DNA of 64,000 bases, taken from Nitrosomonas nitrosa (GTDB lineage Bacteria; Pseudomonadota; Gammaproteobacteria; Burkholderiales; Nitrosomonadaceae). This document shows positions 25,887-36,710 of the stretch, in pieces. The notes beneath the pieces are model-generated. The model worked only from the letters and a program-made list of their open reading frames with translations, was not told the DNA's origin and did not search any database. A program made the position numbers and the translations under genes. Location: NCBI RefSeq assembly GCF_003051105.1, contig NZ_QAOO01000017.1, positions 1 through 64,000 of the forward strand, read 5' to 3'. Position 1 is the stretch's first letter; each line of letters begins with the position of its first letter.

Positions 25887-25903
25887 ATGTCTACAAGAGG
25901 CAA

Positions 25904-27820
25904 TCAGAAATAATAATTGACGGAAAAAATGCCTTCATGGTTGTGATCGAAGCGGTTGAGTTCCAGTCTGACATCGAGATTTTGCGATAAGGCATATCGG
26001 CTTTCGAAGTGCGTCGTGAAAAAACGTTTGCGCTCACCCACGATGAAAACGTGATAGCTTCCGGCGATTTTGACCCTCAGGTTTTCGGAAATGTCATAGT
26101 AGGCACCTGCTTCCAGATCGCCGCCCAGACGGTAATCCCGCTGTAGATGACCGGACAATTCGGCTTTGAGGTCGATAAATGAAAATAACAGCAAAGGTGA
26201 GAAAAAATCGGGACGGTAAGAAAGCCCTCTTCCATAAAAGGCTTTTAATGAATTGCAATAATGGCAATCCCGGTCTCTGAGCGTATCGATCTCCAAACTA
26301 CCACGCCATGAAGTCTTGCCAAACAAAGGGTCGTACGGATTGAGTGAAGTGATCGAGAGAATATTGGCCCGGTCCAGCCTGACCCGTTCAGACTCAAAGT
26401 AATAACGGAGTTTGAAGTCTAAAAAAATAATCTCCGAGTGCTTGTCATAGCCCACATCCTTCGCCATCAAATCATGATATGCCGGACGGTAAGCCAGCTC
26501 CAGGAACGGTTCTCGATCGTTATGCCCAACGCCAAGGCGCACACGGTCAGTGCCGTGACCGAGGTGCGGCGGGCTGGAAAAAAGCGTGACCTCCTCATTC
26601 TGATCACTGGCCACACGCAAGCGGCTTCGGGCGGATAGGAGGGAGCGGGGAATTTTCACTTCTTGATCGCTTACTTGTTGCATGCTCTGGTACTGAAGGT
26701 AGTCCATATAGGCATCCAACAACAGCGCCTGGGTGCGCGTGGAAAGACTAGTGAAGCGGGCGCTTTCAATGGTCACTTCCCCTTTGATGATGGCGTGCAG
26801 GAGCTGCCTTTCCCCGCTGTCCATGCGGGCGCGATGATGGTTCATCTGATTGAGAACGGCTGGGCGGTAAACGATCTGTTTGACCAGTTGATCCTGCGCC
26901 ATGACCACCTTGACCGTATCGGCCGGAATCACGCTGAAAAAAAATTCGTCTTTCAAGCGCAAATCTGGATTGGCGATCTCTAAAAGCGAGAGTACGTGGT
27001 AGGAGCAGTTTTCCTGAAAATAATAATAATCGAAGTAAGTGCCACCCAGCTCCCACAAGTGCAGCAGCATCATGTGCAACTGATCTTCGGTAAACTTGAG
27101 TTCATACTCCCATAGATCGCGGCTTTCCCAATTATTGTATTCCTGCACTTTGGTGTAATAGGGAAAAATCGCAAAGCGGCCTTCAAATGAACCGATCAAC
27201 CCTTTCAGCGCATACAGAAAGGCGTTTTCGGTATCGGGGATCGCGGCGTAGTTTACGCCGTAATTGATGAGATTGTTGTCGCCGCCTGTCCTGCGGCTAT
27301 CGATGCGCATCAGGGTATGACCGAACATCGAAGCGGGATTGTTCAGGAAATAGGAGGCGAACACCAATGTGACGCCAACGGGGTCGAGAATTTCCAGCCA
27401 GCGACCCAAGCGGTCGCATTCTTGGATTTGCAAACGGGCGGGGTCGAACGCGAGTTGTTCGTTTAGCCATTTGAAACGCGCAGGGAAGTTACATTGCGGG
27501 TGTTCCTCGCCGTTGGCAATTTCAGCCAGCGGAACGAAAAAGCTGGCCAACGTGGCTGCCAATTCCGATTCCGGATCAGTTTTGCCAGCGGGGGAATTGA
27601 AAAACGCCATACCATCGGCTTCGCTCTCCATACCGCCAAAACGCTTTTTGTTATATTTCAGGAGTAAATGCCAGCTACGCTGATCACTGAGTTTTTGCGT
27701 GCGCGCTTGTTGTTGCAGCTCCGCTAGATACCGCGCGGCATTATTGTCTTGGGAATGGGAGACAGCAGGAAACCAAATAAACGAGAAAAACAAGCTGACG
27801 GCAAGGAATGCAAATGGCAA
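25904..27820 (-). CDS. DUF4105 (Lnb N-terminal periplasmic domain) protein
   Basis: 638 residues. Signal peptide to about residue 23 (ending VSHSQ). The DUF4105 core at about residues 110-290 includes LGRWLEILDP, VTLVFASYFLNNPASMFGHTLMRI and YYYFQENCSYHVLSLLEIA; the conserved His in FGHT and Cys in ENCSY suggest a papain-like (NlpC/P60-related) catalytic site. Lnb proteins with this domain include lipoprotein acylation enzymes, so an envelope lipid role is possible but unproven. The C-terminal 250 residues are beta-rich with alternating residues and end YALSQNLDVRLELNRFDHN...SVNYYF, like an outer-membrane barrel. DUF3015 lies upstream on the same strand. Confidence 0.85.
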   Translation of the reverse strand: MPFAFLAVSLFFSFIWFPAVSHSQDNNAARYLAELQQQARTQKLSDQRSWHLLLKYNKKRFGGMESEADGMAFFNSPAGKTDPESELAATLASFFVPLAEIANGEEHPQCNFPARFKWLNEQLAFDPARLQIQECDRLGRWLEILDPVGVTLVFASYFLNNPASMFGHTLMRIDSRRTGGDNNLINYGVNYAAIPDTENAFLYALKGLIGSFEGRFAIFPYYTKVQEYNNWESRDLWEYELKFTEDQLHMMLLHLWELGGTYFDYYYFQENCSYHVLSLLEIANPDLRLKDEFFFSVIPADTVKVVMAQDQLVKQIVYRPAVLNQMNHHRARMDSGERQLLHAIIKGEVTIESARFTSLSTRTQALLLDAYMDYLQYQSMQQVSDQEVKIPRSLLSARSRLRVASDQNEEVTLFSSPPHLGHGTDRVRLGVGHNDREPFLELAYRPAYHDLMAKDVGYDKHSEIIFLDFKLRYYFESERVRLDRANILSITSLNPYDPLFGKTSWRGSLEIDTLRDRDCHYCNSLKAFYGRGLSYRPDFFSPLLLFSFIDLKAELSGHLQRDYRLGGDLEAGAYYDISENLRVKIAGSYHVFIVGERKRFFTTHFESRYALSQNLDVRLELNRFDHNHEGIFSVNYYF

Positions 27821-27839
27821 GGGACAGTAACGAATAGAT

Positions 27840-27871
27840 GCACGGATACAGGGGTTAGCCTATATCCGTGC
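27840..27871. terminator. Hairpin between DUF3015 and DUF4105 genes
   Basis: A 9-bp perfect stem, GCACGGATA (27840-27848) with TATCCGTGC (27863-27871). It lies just past the stop of the DUF3015 gene and before the DUF4105 start on the minus strand. There is no U-run, so it may attenuate or process the transcript rather than terminate it. Confidence 0.4.
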
Positions 27872-27881
27872 GCACGTTGGA

Positions 27882-28391
27882 TTAATTCAGTGCGGATAAA
27901 TGGATATTGCAGGATTTTGCCAGTTTAGGATGTTGAGACAGTTGATTCTCAAGCTGCGCCAGCAATTCGTTCGAAGTGGTTTGATCGTTTGTCACTAGAT
28001 GATCGAATTTTTCCTGGGTCATCGCGCCAAATTCCCCATGTGTTTCCGCAGGGCATTGGTACAAGCTTGCCAGGGTAGCCAGGTTCTCACCTTTTCCTTG
28101 CGCCATTTCTTTGATCAAGCTGGTGTAGTTTTCTTGCGCAAATATTTCTCGTTCCTTGCTCAAATTTAGCAAGCCATGGTCGCCACAATTCGATGTGCCG
28201 GAAGTGATGCCGAATGTTTGCGAGCCAAAAGTACCATTGGTGGTGGCCGCAAAAATCTGTTGCGCACCTGGCTTCGATCCGATGACCATGGAACCCAGTC
28301 CACAGCCTGCTGCCCCATATCCGGCAGCAAAACTAGAAACAGGGAGGTAAAGTAGAGAAGCTGCGATTGCAATCAAATGACGTCGTTTCAT
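27882..28391 (-). CDS. DUF3015 periplasmic protein
   Basis: 169 residues. Signal peptide MKRRHLIAIAASLLYLPVSSFA, then the family opening GYGAAGCGLGSMVIGS and QIFAATTNGTFGSQTFGITSGTSNCG, which place two Cys that probably form a disulfide. Further on are NYTSLIKEMAQGKGENLATLA and a final Cys (AKSCNIH). DUF3015 genes often neighbour DUF4105 genes, as here (62 bp apart), suggesting one envelope function that is not yet known. The 288 bp upstream (28392-28679) show no gene. Confidence 0.88.
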   Translation of the reverse strand: MKRRHLIAIAASLLYLPVSSFAAGYGAAGCGLGSMVIGSKPGAQQIFAATTNGTFGSQTFGITSGTSNCGDHGLLNLSKEREIFAQENYTSLIKEMAQGKGENLATLASLYQCPAETHGEFGAMTQEKFDHLVTNDQTTSNELLAQLENQLSQHPKLAKSCNIHLSALN

Positions 28392-28679
28392 ATTATTCTC
28401 TCCATATAAAAGGTTGTTTCCGCTTCAAACCAGGTGAACGCTTCGATCATGCTCAATTGGTCTCAGTGAGTTTCAAAGCGTATAGCTTTCTGTCATAAAA
28501 CTTCAAGAATGCGATCTAGGAAAAATGAGCAACCTTTTTCGTTAGAACAGGCCAGAATCTACTGAAACTTCTGTAGGTTGTCAAACATAACACAATTGAT
28601 TTCAGAGAGCAGCAAAGGGTGCAGCAATGATGGTTAGGTAATTTTATGTCATAACAGCCGGCATCGACAGGATACAAAC

Positions 28680-29540
28680 CTAAGGATGCACCAATTTTTC
28701 CAGGAAAGTGATGAACTTGGCACGGTATTGACGATCGTGGCGCCAGAATACATCCGTGTGGGCGCCTTCTGGAATTCGCCAAAAGGCTTTGGGCTCGGCC
28801 AGTTTATCGAAAATAATTTCGCCCAGTTCGGGTTCCACCACCATATCCTTTTGCCCATGGATGACCAGAACAGGAATGGGCGAAATCGCAGCCAAATCTT
28901 GCGGTGCCCAACGATCGCTGAATAATAGGTAACTCAGGGGTTGCAGCGGCCATGTGAGCCAGGTATGCGCGAGTTTTACCCTGGCGATTTTCTGAAAAGA
29001 ATCAAAAGTACTGTCGGCAACCACCAGTTTCAAGTTGAGTTCGGATTTTTTATCGATTGCCGTCCGCAGCGCAACGATTCCCCCCATACTTTGGCCGTAA
29101 ATGATCACAGGCCCGCCGGGGGATTTATTTTTTGCCACCCAGTCGACCGCTGCGTGGCCAGACTCGACACAACTTCTGGGCGTGGGTTTGCCTTCGGATA
29201 GGCCATAACCTGGAAAATCGAAAATGAAAAGATTGTAGCCTTCATCGGTAATCCAGGCTAACTGCAGGTAATGAGAGGTCAAATTTTCGGCATTACCGTG
29301 AAAAAATACAATGGTCGCCTTTGCAGGGGCTTTTTTAGCAGGAAACCACCAGCCATGCAGCTTTCGTTGAGCGGCATCGGTAAAGAAAATATCTTCTGGT
29401 GCGTATCCCACCACCTTCGGATCATAGTAAAGACGTTTCTTGTCCGGGTAATAGAAAAGACTCGAACAACCGCTGAGCATGAGGATACTTAGGATAGCCA
29501 AAATCAAAAACCACGTGAGTTTTGTGCGCATCATTTTCAT
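28680..29540 (-). CDS. Alpha/beta hydrolase, lipoprotein-type
   Basis: About 286 residues from the ATG at 29540; the frame is open 156 bases further but without signal-peptide character. A lipobox (LMLSGC) follows the hydrophobic core, so it is probably lipid-anchored in the envelope. Hydrolase motifs: VFFHGNAENLTSHY (oxyanion loop HGN), FDFPGYGLSEGKP, nucleophile elbow YGQSMGG, acid in VIHGQKDMVVE and catalytic His in EGAHTDVFW. This layout matches the ABHD13/BEM46-like hydrolases. The substrate is unknown; an esterase or thioesterase on lipids or proteins is plausible. Confidence 0.88.
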   Translation of the reverse strand: MKMMRTKLTWFLILAILSILMLSGCSSLFYYPDKKRLYYDPKVVGYAPEDIFFTDAAQRKLHGWWFPAKKAPAKATIVFFHGNAENLTSHYLQLAWITDEGYNLFIFDFPGYGLSEGKPTPRSCVESGHAAVDWVAKNKSPGGPVIIYGQSMGGIVALRTAIDKKSELNLKLVVADSTFDSFQKIARVKLAHTWLTWPLQPLSYLLFSDRWAPQDLAAISPIPVLVIHGQKDMVVEPELGEIIFDKLAEPKAFWRIPEGAHTDVFWRHDRQYRAKFITFLEKLVHP

Positions 29541-29721
29541 GAGGATAATCGCAAGCTGCATGACACCATCGAATTGAGCGTTAATTGGGGCTAATTGAGC
29601 CTGACAGTATAACCCATTGAAGAGGCCAACTTTTTTCACTTGAGCAAATGCATCGCACCTGGCGGCACTATGATGCGTACATGCACCAAAGTACAATGTA
29701 CCTCGGTACGATAGGCACAGA

Positions 29722-30384
29722 ATGCTTCATTGGACACAATGCGATCAGTGTTGTAACCAATGGAGGGTGTCGCCAATGCGTTCTGAATCAATTCATGCTT
29801 ATGGGGCAGATCTGCGAGGTTGGTTAGGGTCCGAGAATTTGAGTGCGCCAATCAACGCGGCTTTGAGCATAACACAGCCTGGCAACAACAAGCCCAGCGA
29901 AACGTCGATCTCGGGTTTCCCGCGCTTGAATGTTTATGGGGACATTGCCTATCCGGTCGAGCTGACTGCAAATGCAGATTATGGCCTTGCATTGGGTTCT
30001 CTGGGCCACACCGGAACTTCGTTTTCAGGCAATGCCACGCCGACCGCAGTTTCCCTTGGTTTCAATAAAGTCAATGGGCTGGCAGCCAATTTTTCCGAAT
30101 TACCCGGTGCATTCCCAGGAGGAATGGATGGATTGTTTGCGTTATCGCGCAGTTTCGGCATTGTGGCACTAAGCGCGACCCATTTTCCCAGCTTGCCTCA
30201 TGCGGACAGAGGCGAACCCTTCGCTCACCATCGCTACGATCACTACTTGACTATGCTGCTGGCGGTCACTTTGGCCGATAGCTCTTTTCTTGCCGCGCTG
30301 ATTCCCGAACCCGAGATGCTGGGGCATGTGGGGCTCGGCTTGCTCGGTTTTCTGGGTATCAGACGGAGCGGTGATGTGCGGTAA
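29722..30384 (+). CDS. PEP-CTERM-like protein, possibly decayed
   Basis: 220 residues. The C-terminus IPEPEMLGHVGLGLLGFLGIRRS has the three parts of a PEP-CTERM sorting signal: a Pro-Glu-Pro, a short hydrophobic helix and a basic tail. An exosortase would cut this tag and anchor or release the protein. The body is glycine- and serine-rich, as in the family (LALGSLGHTGTSFSGNATP, FGIVALSATHF). There is no recognisable signal peptide at the present start (residues 1-40 read poorly), and the hydrophobic core is short, so the 5' part may be lost or frameshifted. No exosortase gene is in the window. Confidence 0.45.
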   Translation: MLHWTQCDQCCNQWRVSPMRSESIHAYGADLRGWLGSENLSAPINAALSITQPGNNKPSETSISGFPRLNVYGDIAYPVELTANADYGLALGSLGHTGTSFSGNATPTAVSLGFNKVNGLAANFSELPGAFPGGMDGLFALSRSFGIVALSATHFPSLPHADRGEPFAHHRYDHYLTMLLAVTLADSSFLAALIPEPEMLGHVGLGLLGFLGIRRSGDVR

Positions 30385-30458
30385 GCAGCCATAATAGATA
30401 CCGTCTAAAGCTGAAATGACGTGGACTGATGATATCCCTCGACCATCAATGGCACAAT

Positions 30459-30935
30459 TTAAAACGGAATATCGTCTTCCAAGTCGTCGAAACCGGTGCC
30501 GGTCTTGGGTTTATTTGGGCTGCCGGGTTTATCGCTAAATTGTGTACTGTTGTTGTAATCGTTGTCCCTGTCAGGGGATTCGAAGTCGCCGCTGCTTGCG
30601 GCCGAGCGGCTGCCTAACATTTGCATGCGATCAGCGATGATTTCAGTGGTGTAGCGCTCGATATTGGATTTGTCGGTCCATTTGCGCGTCTGCAGACGGC
30701 CTTCGATGTAGACCTGTGAACCTTTTTTCAGATATTCGCCGGCGATCTCGGCTTGCTTGCCAAACATCACCACACGGTGCCATTCGGTTCGTTCCTGCTT
30801 CTCGCCACCCTTGTCTTTCCAGGTGTCGGTCGTAGCGATACTGAGACTAGCCATGGCGTCACCACTCGGCATGTAGCGGACTTCGGGGTCTCGCCCCAGG
30901 TTCCCGACTAGAATAACTTTATTGACTGATGCCAT
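30459..30935 (-). CDS. ssb: Single-stranded DNA-binding protein
   Basis: 158 residues. The OB-fold occupies residues 1-110 ([21 protein letters not shown], written with the start [39 protein letters not shown]), followed by a Ser/Asn/Gly-rich disordered linker and the acidic tip DLEDDIPF that recruits repair and replication partners. SSB protects single-stranded DNA as a tetramer. The start codon follows the MFS stop codon directly (30936), with no gap, and uvrA lies beyond, the arrangement seen in many proteobacteria. Confidence 0.96.
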   Translation of the reverse strand: MASVNKVILVGNLGRDPEVRYMPSGDAMASLSIATTDTWKDKGGEKQERTEWHRVVMFGKQAEIAGEYLKKGSQVYIEGRLQTRKWTDKSNIERYTTEIIADRMQMLGSRSAASSGDFESPDRDNDYNNSTQFSDKPGSPNKPKTGTGFDDLEDDIPF

Positions 30936-32321
30936 TTATGCGTTCCCCTTTAATAATTGGACGACTTTTTCTTCATCAAATCCTTTGAGATCGACTTTCA
31001 GATAGGCCACTTGTTCATTGGCCAGTACCAGCGCTTCGTAAACGCCCGGGAGTGATGCCAGTTCACGCGACAAGCCGCTGGCGCGGTTCGCATCCATCTC
31101 TTCGACATGATACATTTTGGAACGTACGGCGGCAGGCGCTTTCATGGTGGCAGCGAGATACAGCCAGACCAACAAGAGCAGTGCGCAGAATGCGGCGATT
31201 GCATAGATACCATAGTGCTGAAAGAAATAACCCCCCGCACTGGCACCGACGAACGCACCTAAAAACTGAGTACTGCTATACACGCCGATCGCCGTGCCTT
31301 TAGCGCCTACCGGCGCAATTTTGGAGATGAGTGACGGGAGACTGGCTTCCAGCAAATTGAAAGCGGTAAAAAATATCAGCAAAGCGCCCGCCATACCCCA
31401 TAGCGATTGTTGTGTTACCGCTAGTAGAATCTGGCCGACCAGCAGCAGCGCGACTGCGGCAACGAATACCGGTTTGAGTTTGGCTTTTTTTTCACCGTAG
31501 ATGATGGCCGGTACCATCAGGATGACCGAGAGCACCATCACGGGGAGGTACATTTGCCAATGCTGCGCTGCTGCCAGCCCCGCATCGCGCAAGGATAACG
31601 GCACGATCAGCCAAAGCGCCATCAATACCGCATGCAGCGCAAAAATACCGTAATTCAGGCGTAATAACTCCGGATTGCTCAGTACGCTGGAGAATCGCCC
31701 CGTGGAGACTTCCGCATCGGAATGAAAACGGCTGATGATAGGATCCGGGATGATTCTGTTGACCACAACGATAGCGGCAATCGCCAAAAGTCCGGTCATG
31801 ATGAAGATGCCGGGTACTCCGATCCATTGGTTTAACAGCGGCGCCAACATCATGGAAAGAAGAAACATGGCGCCGATGGTCATGCCGATCATGGCCATGG
31901 CCTTGGTGCGGTGTTCTTCGCGTGTCAGATCGGCGGCAAGCGCCATGACCGCCGCGGAGATCGCGCCGGTGCCCTGGATGACGCGGCCTGCGATCACCCA
32001 ATAAATATCGATCGCGGTGGCTGCCATGAAGCTGCCGATGGCAAATAGCACCAGCCCCATATAGATGACGGGTTTGCGTCCGAGACGGTCGGATATCCAA
32101 CCAAACGGGATTTGAAAAATAGCCTGGGTGAGCCCATAGGCACCCAGCGCAATCCCTACCAGCGTGAAGTTGTCTCCACCAGGGAGATCTTCAGCAAACA
32201 GCGCGAAAACGGGCAAAATGATGAACAGGCCGAACATGCGCAGGCCATACACACCGGCTAAGCCAATAGAGGCGCGCATTTCCACGGGAGACATTTTTTC
32301 AGGAGTTGATATTGCAGACAT
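30936..32321 (-). CDS. YajR-like MFS transporter with C-terminal YAM domain
   Basis: 461 residues. Twelve hydrophobic helices (about residues 15-395). The A-motif between helices 2 and 3 is [13 protein letters not shown]. Residues about 405-461 form a ferredoxin-like tail ([40 protein letters not shown], split), matching the YAM domain of E. coli YajR, which sets this protein apart from ordinary drug exporters. The substrate is unknown. It is read upstream of ssb with no gap, and its start faces uvrA across 66 bp, so both promoters must overlap there. Confidence 0.9.
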   Translation of the reverse strand: MSAISTPEKMSPVEMRASIGLAGVYGLRMFGLFIILPVFALFAEDLPGGDNFTLVGIALGAYGLTQAIFQIPFGWISDRLGRKPVIYMGLVLFAIGSFMAATAIDIYWVIAGRVIQGTGAISAAVMALAADLTREEHRTKAMAMIGMTIGAMFLLSMMLAPLLNQWIGVPGIFIMTGLLAIAAIVVVNRIIPDPIISRFHSDAEVSTGRFSSVLSNPELLRLNYGIFALHAVLMALWLIVPLSLRDAGLAAAQHWQMYLPVMVLSVILMVPAIIYGEKKAKLKPVFVAAVALLLVGQILLAVTQQSLWGMAGALLIFFTAFNLLEASLPSLISKIAPVGAKGTAIGVYSSTQFLGAFVGASAGGYFFQHYGIYAIAAFCALLLLVWLYLAATMKAPAAVRSKMYHVEEMDANRASGLSRELASLPGVYEALVLANEQVAYLKVDLKGFDEEKVVQLLKGNA

Positions 32322-32387
32322 GAATCAGATTGTGTGAAAACTGGAAAATTGGGTATATTAGCAGGTTGACCCATACTTAGGTAGCTG

Positions 32388-35240
32388 ATGGAACTGATTA
32401 AAATTCGTGGGGCGCGTACCCACAATCTCAAAAATATCAATCTTGATTTGCCACGCAACAAGCTGATCGTGATCACGGGCTTATCCGGTTCGGGCAAATC
32501 ATCGCTCGCTTTTGACACACTTTATGCGGAAGGACAACGGCGCTACGTCGAATCGCTCTCGGCTTATGCACGGCAATTTTTACAGTTGATGGAGAAGCCG
32601 GATGTCGATCTGATCGAAGGGCTTTCGCCTGCCATTGCCATCGAGCAGAAAGCGACATCGCATAACCCCCGCTCGACGGTGGGCACCGTCACTGAAATCC
32701 ATGATTATTTACGTTTGCTGTTTGCCCGTGTGGGTGATCCGCAATGCCCCGAGCACGGCATTATTCTGACGGCGCAAAGCGTCGCGCAAATGGTGGATCA
32801 TGTGCTGCAATTGCCGGAAGGCACCCGCCTGATGATCCTCGCGCCGAGCGTGGTGGGGCGTAAAGGCGAACAGCAGGATTTATTCGACGAACTGCGTGCG
32901 CAAGGTTTCGTGCGAGTGCGGCTCGATGGTGAGACGTACGAAATCGACGATCTGCCAAAATTGGAAAAAAACAAGAAACACACCATCGAAGTGGTCGTCG
33001 ACCGGCTGAAGGTATCGGCCGATGCCAAACAGCGCTTGGCCGAATCGTTTGAAACCGCACTGCGCCATGCCGATGGCCGGGCATTGGCGGTCGAGATGGA
33101 TACAGGGCAGGAGCATCTGTTTTCCGCCAAATTCAGTTGTCCGGTGTGCAACTACGCTTTGTCCGAATTGGAACCACGCTTATTTTCATTCAACAATCCA
33201 GTGGGTGCCTGCGCTAAGTGCGATGGACTCGGGCAAATTACTTTTTTCGATCCGGAGCGAATCGTCGCTTTTCCCCACTTGTCGCTCGCCTCGGGCGCGA
33301 TCAAGCATTGGGATCGGCGCAATCAGTTTTACTTCCAGATGCTGATGGCGCTTGCCCAGCACTATGATTTCGACTTGGAAGCCCCCTTCCAGCAGTTGGA
33401 TGAGAAAATCCAGCAGATTATTTTGTACGGCTCTGGCAAGGAAAAAATCAAGTTCTCATATCTGAACGAAACGGGCCGATCTGCTCAACAAACGTACCCG
33501 TTTGAAGGCGTGATTCCCAATTTGACACGCCGTTATAAGGAAACCGATTCGCAGGCGGTGCGCGAAGAATTGGCAAAATTCATCAACTCGCGTACTTGCC
33601 CTGATTGCGAAGGGACGCGGCTATGCCGCGAAGCGCGTCATGTGCATGTCGCTGGAAAAACCATCTACGAAATCAGTGCATGGCCGCTCAAACAGGCCAA
33701 GTTGTTTTTCGATCGGATGACGCTGGCAGGCCACAAGCAAGCAATCGCTGAGCGCATTATCAAAGAAATCGCCAGCCGGCTGCAATTTCTCAACAATGTT
33801 GGGCTGGATTATTTATCGCTCGATCGCTCTGCGGATACCTTGTCGGGCGGAGAATCACAGCGTATCCGTCTGGCCAGCCAGATTGGCTCTGGTCTGACAG
33901 GGGTAATGTATGTGCTGGATGAACCGTCGATCGGCTTGCACCAGCGCGACAATGGTCGCCTGCTGGAAACACTCCAGCATTTGCGTAATCTCGGCAATAG
34001 CGTGATCGTGGTCGAACATGATCAGGACGCCATTCAACTGGCTGATCATGTGGTGGATATGGGACCGGGCGCAGGTGAACATGGCGGTTGTGTCATTGCT
34101 CAAGGGACGCCGGCCGAAATTCAAAAAAATGCCGATTCGCTGACGGGGCGTTATCTTTCCGGGCAATTGTCAATTCAGGTACCGACTACCCGTACCCCGC
34201 CTAATCCTGAGCGCACGTTGAAAATCACCGGTGCGTCCGGCAACAATCTGAAAAAGGTCGATCTCAATCTTCCGGTGGGGTTGCTGGTCTGTGTGACTGG
34301 CGTATCGGGTTCAGGTAAATCCACGCTGATCAATGACACGCTGTATTGTGCGGTAGCGCGTCATCTTTATGGCAGCAGTGCGGAGCCTGCGCCATATCTG
34401 GCGCTGGATGGGATGGCTTTTTTCGACAAAGTGATCAATATGGATCAAACGCCGATCGGCCGCACGCCGCGTTCCAATCCGGCGACCTATACCGGGCTGT
34501 TCACTCCGATCCGCGAGTTGTTCGCGGGTGTTCCGCAGGCACGGGAACGGGGTTACAGTCCCGGACGATTTTCCTTCAATGTCAAAGGCGGCCGCTGCGA
34601 AGCCTGTCAGGGCGATGGTGTCATCAAGGTGGAAATGCATTTCTTGCCGGATATTTACGTTTCCTGTGATGTGTGTCATGGCAAACGTTATAACCGGGAA
34701 ACGCTGGAAATTCAGTACAAAGGCAAAAACATCAACGAAATCCTGCAGATGACAGTGGAAAATGCTTTTGCCTTTTTCGATTCGGTGCCGGTCGTCGCGC
34801 GTAAGCTGCAAACCTTGCTCGACGTGGGGCTCGGCTACATCACATTGGGACAATCGGCCACGACGCTGTCCGGCGGCGAAGCACAACGTGTAAAGCTATC
34901 GCTGGAACTGTCCAAGCGGGATACCGGCCGTACGCTTTATATCCTCGACGAACCCACCACTGGCCTCCATTTTCAGGATATCGATTTGCTGCTGAAGGTA
35001 TTGCACCGGCTGCGCGATCATGGCAATACCGTGGTCGTCATCGAGCATAACCTCGATGTGATCAAAACCGCCGATTGGATTATCGATCTCGGCCCCGAAG
35101 GCGGAGATGGTGGTGGCCAAATCATCGCTGAAGGCACGCCGGAAAGCATCGCAGCAAATCCAGCCAGCGTCACTGGTCAATATTTACGGCCCATGCTCGA
35201 CGCAGCTAGCGGCCAGGCGAGTACAGAGGCAAGCGCGTGA
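32388..35240 (+). CDS. uvrA: Excinuclease ABC subunit UvrA
   Basis: 950 residues, normal UvrA length. Two ABC ATPase halves: first Walker [17 protein letters not shown] and [16 protein letters not shown]; second Walker [17 protein letters not shown] and [18 protein letters not shown]. Two zinc modules with CxxC pairs (CPVCNY/CAKCDG, and [18 protein letters not shown]). The damage-recognition step of nucleotide excision repair uses UvrA2 with UvrB. No SOS box (CTGT-N8-ACAG) was seen in the 66-bp gap upstream. It overlaps the glycerate kinase gene by 4 bp. Confidence 0.97.
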   Translation: MELIKIRGARTHNLKNINLDLPRNKLIVITGLSGSGKSSLAFDTLYAEGQRRYVESLSAYARQFLQLMEKPDVDLIEGLSPAIAIEQKATSHNPRSTVGTVTEIHDYLRLLFARVGDPQCPEHGIILTAQSVAQMVDHVLQLPEGTRLMILAPSVVGRKGEQQDLFDELRAQGFVRVRLDGETYEIDDLPKLEKNKKHTIEVVVDRLKVSADAKQRLAESFETALRHADGRALAVEMDTGQEHLFSAKFSCPVCNYALSELEPRLFSFNNPVGACAKCDGLGQITFFDPERIVAFPHLSLASGAIKHWDRRNQFYFQMLMALAQHYDFDLEAPFQQLDEKIQQIILYGSGKEKIKFSYLNETGRSAQQTYPFEGVIPNLTRRYKETDSQAVREELAKFINSRTCPDCEGTRLCREARHVHVAGKTIYEISAWPLKQAKLFFDRMTLAGHKQAIAERIIKEIASRLQFLNNVGLDYLSLDRSADTLSGGESQRIRLASQIGSGLTGVMYVLDEPSIGLHQRDNGRLLETLQHLRNLGNSVIVVEHDQDAIQLADHVVDMGPGAGEHGGCVIAQGTPAEIQKNADSLTGRYLSGQLSIQVPTTRTPPNPERTLKITGASGNNLKKVDLNLPVGLLVCVTGVSGSGKSTLINDTLYCAVARHLYGSSAEPAPYLALDGMAFFDKVINMDQTPIGRTPRSNPATYTGLFTPIRELFAGVPQARERGYSPGRFSFNVKGGRCEACQGDGVIKVEMHFLPDIYVSCDVCHGKRYNRETLEIQYKGKNINEILQMTVENAFAFFDSVPVVARKLQTLLDVGLGYITLGQSATTLSGGEAQRVKLSLELSKRDTGRTLYILDEPTTGLHFQDIDLLLKVLHRLRDHGNTVVVIEHNLDVIKTADWIIDLGPEGGDGGGQIIAEGTPESIAANPASVTGQYLRPMLDAASGQASTEASA

Positions 35241-36508
35241 ATCCACGCGAACTACTGCGCAATAGTTTTCAGGTTGCGCTCGCTGCTGCCGACCCCTTGC
35301 AGATCGTTCCCTCTCATTTACCGAAACCACCCAAAGGCAAAACGTTGGTGGTCGGTGCAGGCAAAGCGGCTGCCGCCATGGCACACGCGGTCGAAACGCA
35401 TTGGCCGCCGGATGCGCAGCTTTCGGGCATAGTCATCACGCGCTACGGTCACAGCCTGCCTACTGACAAAATTGAAGTCATCGAAGCAGGCCATCCTTTA
35501 CCCGATCAGCACGGCGAACTCGCCACCCGCACCATGCTGGAAAAGGTGCAAACGCTCAACACCGACGATCTATTGCTGGGTTTGTTTAGTGGCGGCGGTT
35601 CGAGTTTATTGTCGCTGCCGATTGCGGGTGTCCCGATGGAGGCACTCAAGGATATTAGCCGGCAACTGCTATTGAGCGGCGCTTCGATCCAGGAAATCAA
35701 TACGGTGCGCAAGCATCTCTCTGCTGTGCTCGGTGGCCGACTGGCTGCCGCCTGCCGCGCGCCGATTCATTGCCTGATCATTTCCGACGTGACGGGCGAT
35801 GATCCAACCCATATCGCTTCCGGTCCCTGTGCGCCGGATCCGACGACATATGCCGACGTGCTTGTTCTGCTCAAGCAACATGCAATCAAGGTTGCTCCCA
35901 ACGTGCTGGCGATCCTGCAGGAAAAAAGCCAGCACACGGAAGATGAAACACCCAAACCGGGCGACGCGGTTTTCAGGAATGTACAAAATCACGTCATTGC
36001 CACTGCGCGCCAGTCACTGACGGCTGCTGATCATTTTTTTCGCACATACAACATCACCCCATTGGTGCTAGGCGATACCGTGACGGGTGAAGCGCGTGAA
36101 GTCGCCAAAGTGTACGCGGCATTGGCAAGAGAAATCCACCGCTATGGTCAACCGTTTAAACCGCCCGTTGCGTTGATCTCTGGTGGCGAAACGACGGTCT
36201 CGGTCAAAGGCCGAGGCCGGGGAGGACGTAACAGCGAATTTTTGTTGTCGCTTACAGTCGCATTGGATGGTCTTGAAGGTATTTATGCACTCGCTTGTGA
36301 TACTGATGGCATCGACGGCACAGAACATAATGCCGGGGCGATCATGGCTCCCGATACGCTAACGCGCGCCCAACAACTCGGTCTCAATCCTGCGGCCTTA
36401 CTCAATGACAACGACGGTTATACCTTTTTTGAACAACTCAATGATTTAGTCATCACCGGCCCCACACGCACCAATGTGAATGACTATCGTGCAATTTTGG
36501 TTTTGTAG
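35237..36508 (+). CDS. ttuD: Glycerate 2-kinase (MOFRL family)
   Basis: 423 residues. The GckA/TtuD signature is complete: [12 protein letters not shown] (about 36-47), [54 protein letters not shown] and the C-terminal MOFRL block [11 protein letters not shown] and CDTDGIDGT. It phosphorylates D-glycerate to 2-phosphoglycerate, a step in glyoxylate and serine-cycle pathways. The start ATG overlaps the uvrA stop by 4 bp, so it is translationally coupled to a repair gene, an unexpected pairing. The gene symbol follows E. coli-type naming and could equally be gckA. Confidence 0.93.
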   Translation: MNPRELLRNSFQVALAAADPLQIVPSHLPKPPKGKTLVVGAGKAAAAMAHAVETHWPPDAQLSGIVITRYGHSLPTDKIEVIEAGHPLPDQHGELATRTMLEKVQTLNTDDLLLGLFSGGGSSLLSLPIAGVPMEALKDISRQLLLSGASIQEINTVRKHLSAVLGGRLAAACRAPIHCLIISDVTGDDPTHIASGPCAPDPTTYADVLVLLKQHAIKVAPNVLAILQEKSQHTEDETPKPGDAVFRNVQNHVIATARQSLTAADHFFRTYNITPLVLGDTVTGEAREVAKVYAALAREIHRYGQPFKPPVALISGGETTVSVKGRGRGGRNSEFLLSLTVALDGLEGIYALACDTDGIDGTEHNAGAIMAPDTLTRAQQLGLNPAALLNDNDGYTFFEQLNDLVITGPTRTNVNDYRAILVL

Positions 36509-36581
36509 TAAATATGATTAACAATCAATATCTTGCTAGCAATACGATAAAGTGGTTTTGACATAACAGTATAAGGGAGCA

Positions 36582-36681
36582 AACCACGTTTTCAATTTTG
36601 TCGGTCCCTGGTCTATAGTTATCAGCAGTCATGTTTCACACAGAAAAATAGGGTCTGTCGCTAGATTTTCTGGACATGATC
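36582..36681. repeat. IS-end-like dispersed repeat, copy B
   Basis: About 100 bp aligned to copy A at 25776-25886: AACCACGTTTTCAA, TGTCGGTCCCTGGTC, TCAGCAGTCATGTTTCACA and CACAGAAAAATAGGG correspond. It fills the gap between the convergent glycerate kinase and YchJ genes. No transposase is left. Immediately upstream, TTTTGACATAACAG (36557-36570) may be part of the same element end. Confidence 0.6.
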
Positions 36682-36710
36682 GCAATTGATGGAATGATAA
36701 GCTTTCACCG

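Noticed and set aside
34311-34886. 191-codon minus-strand frame inside uvrA
   Set aside because: Lies wholly within the second ATPase half of uvrA, which is clearly coding.
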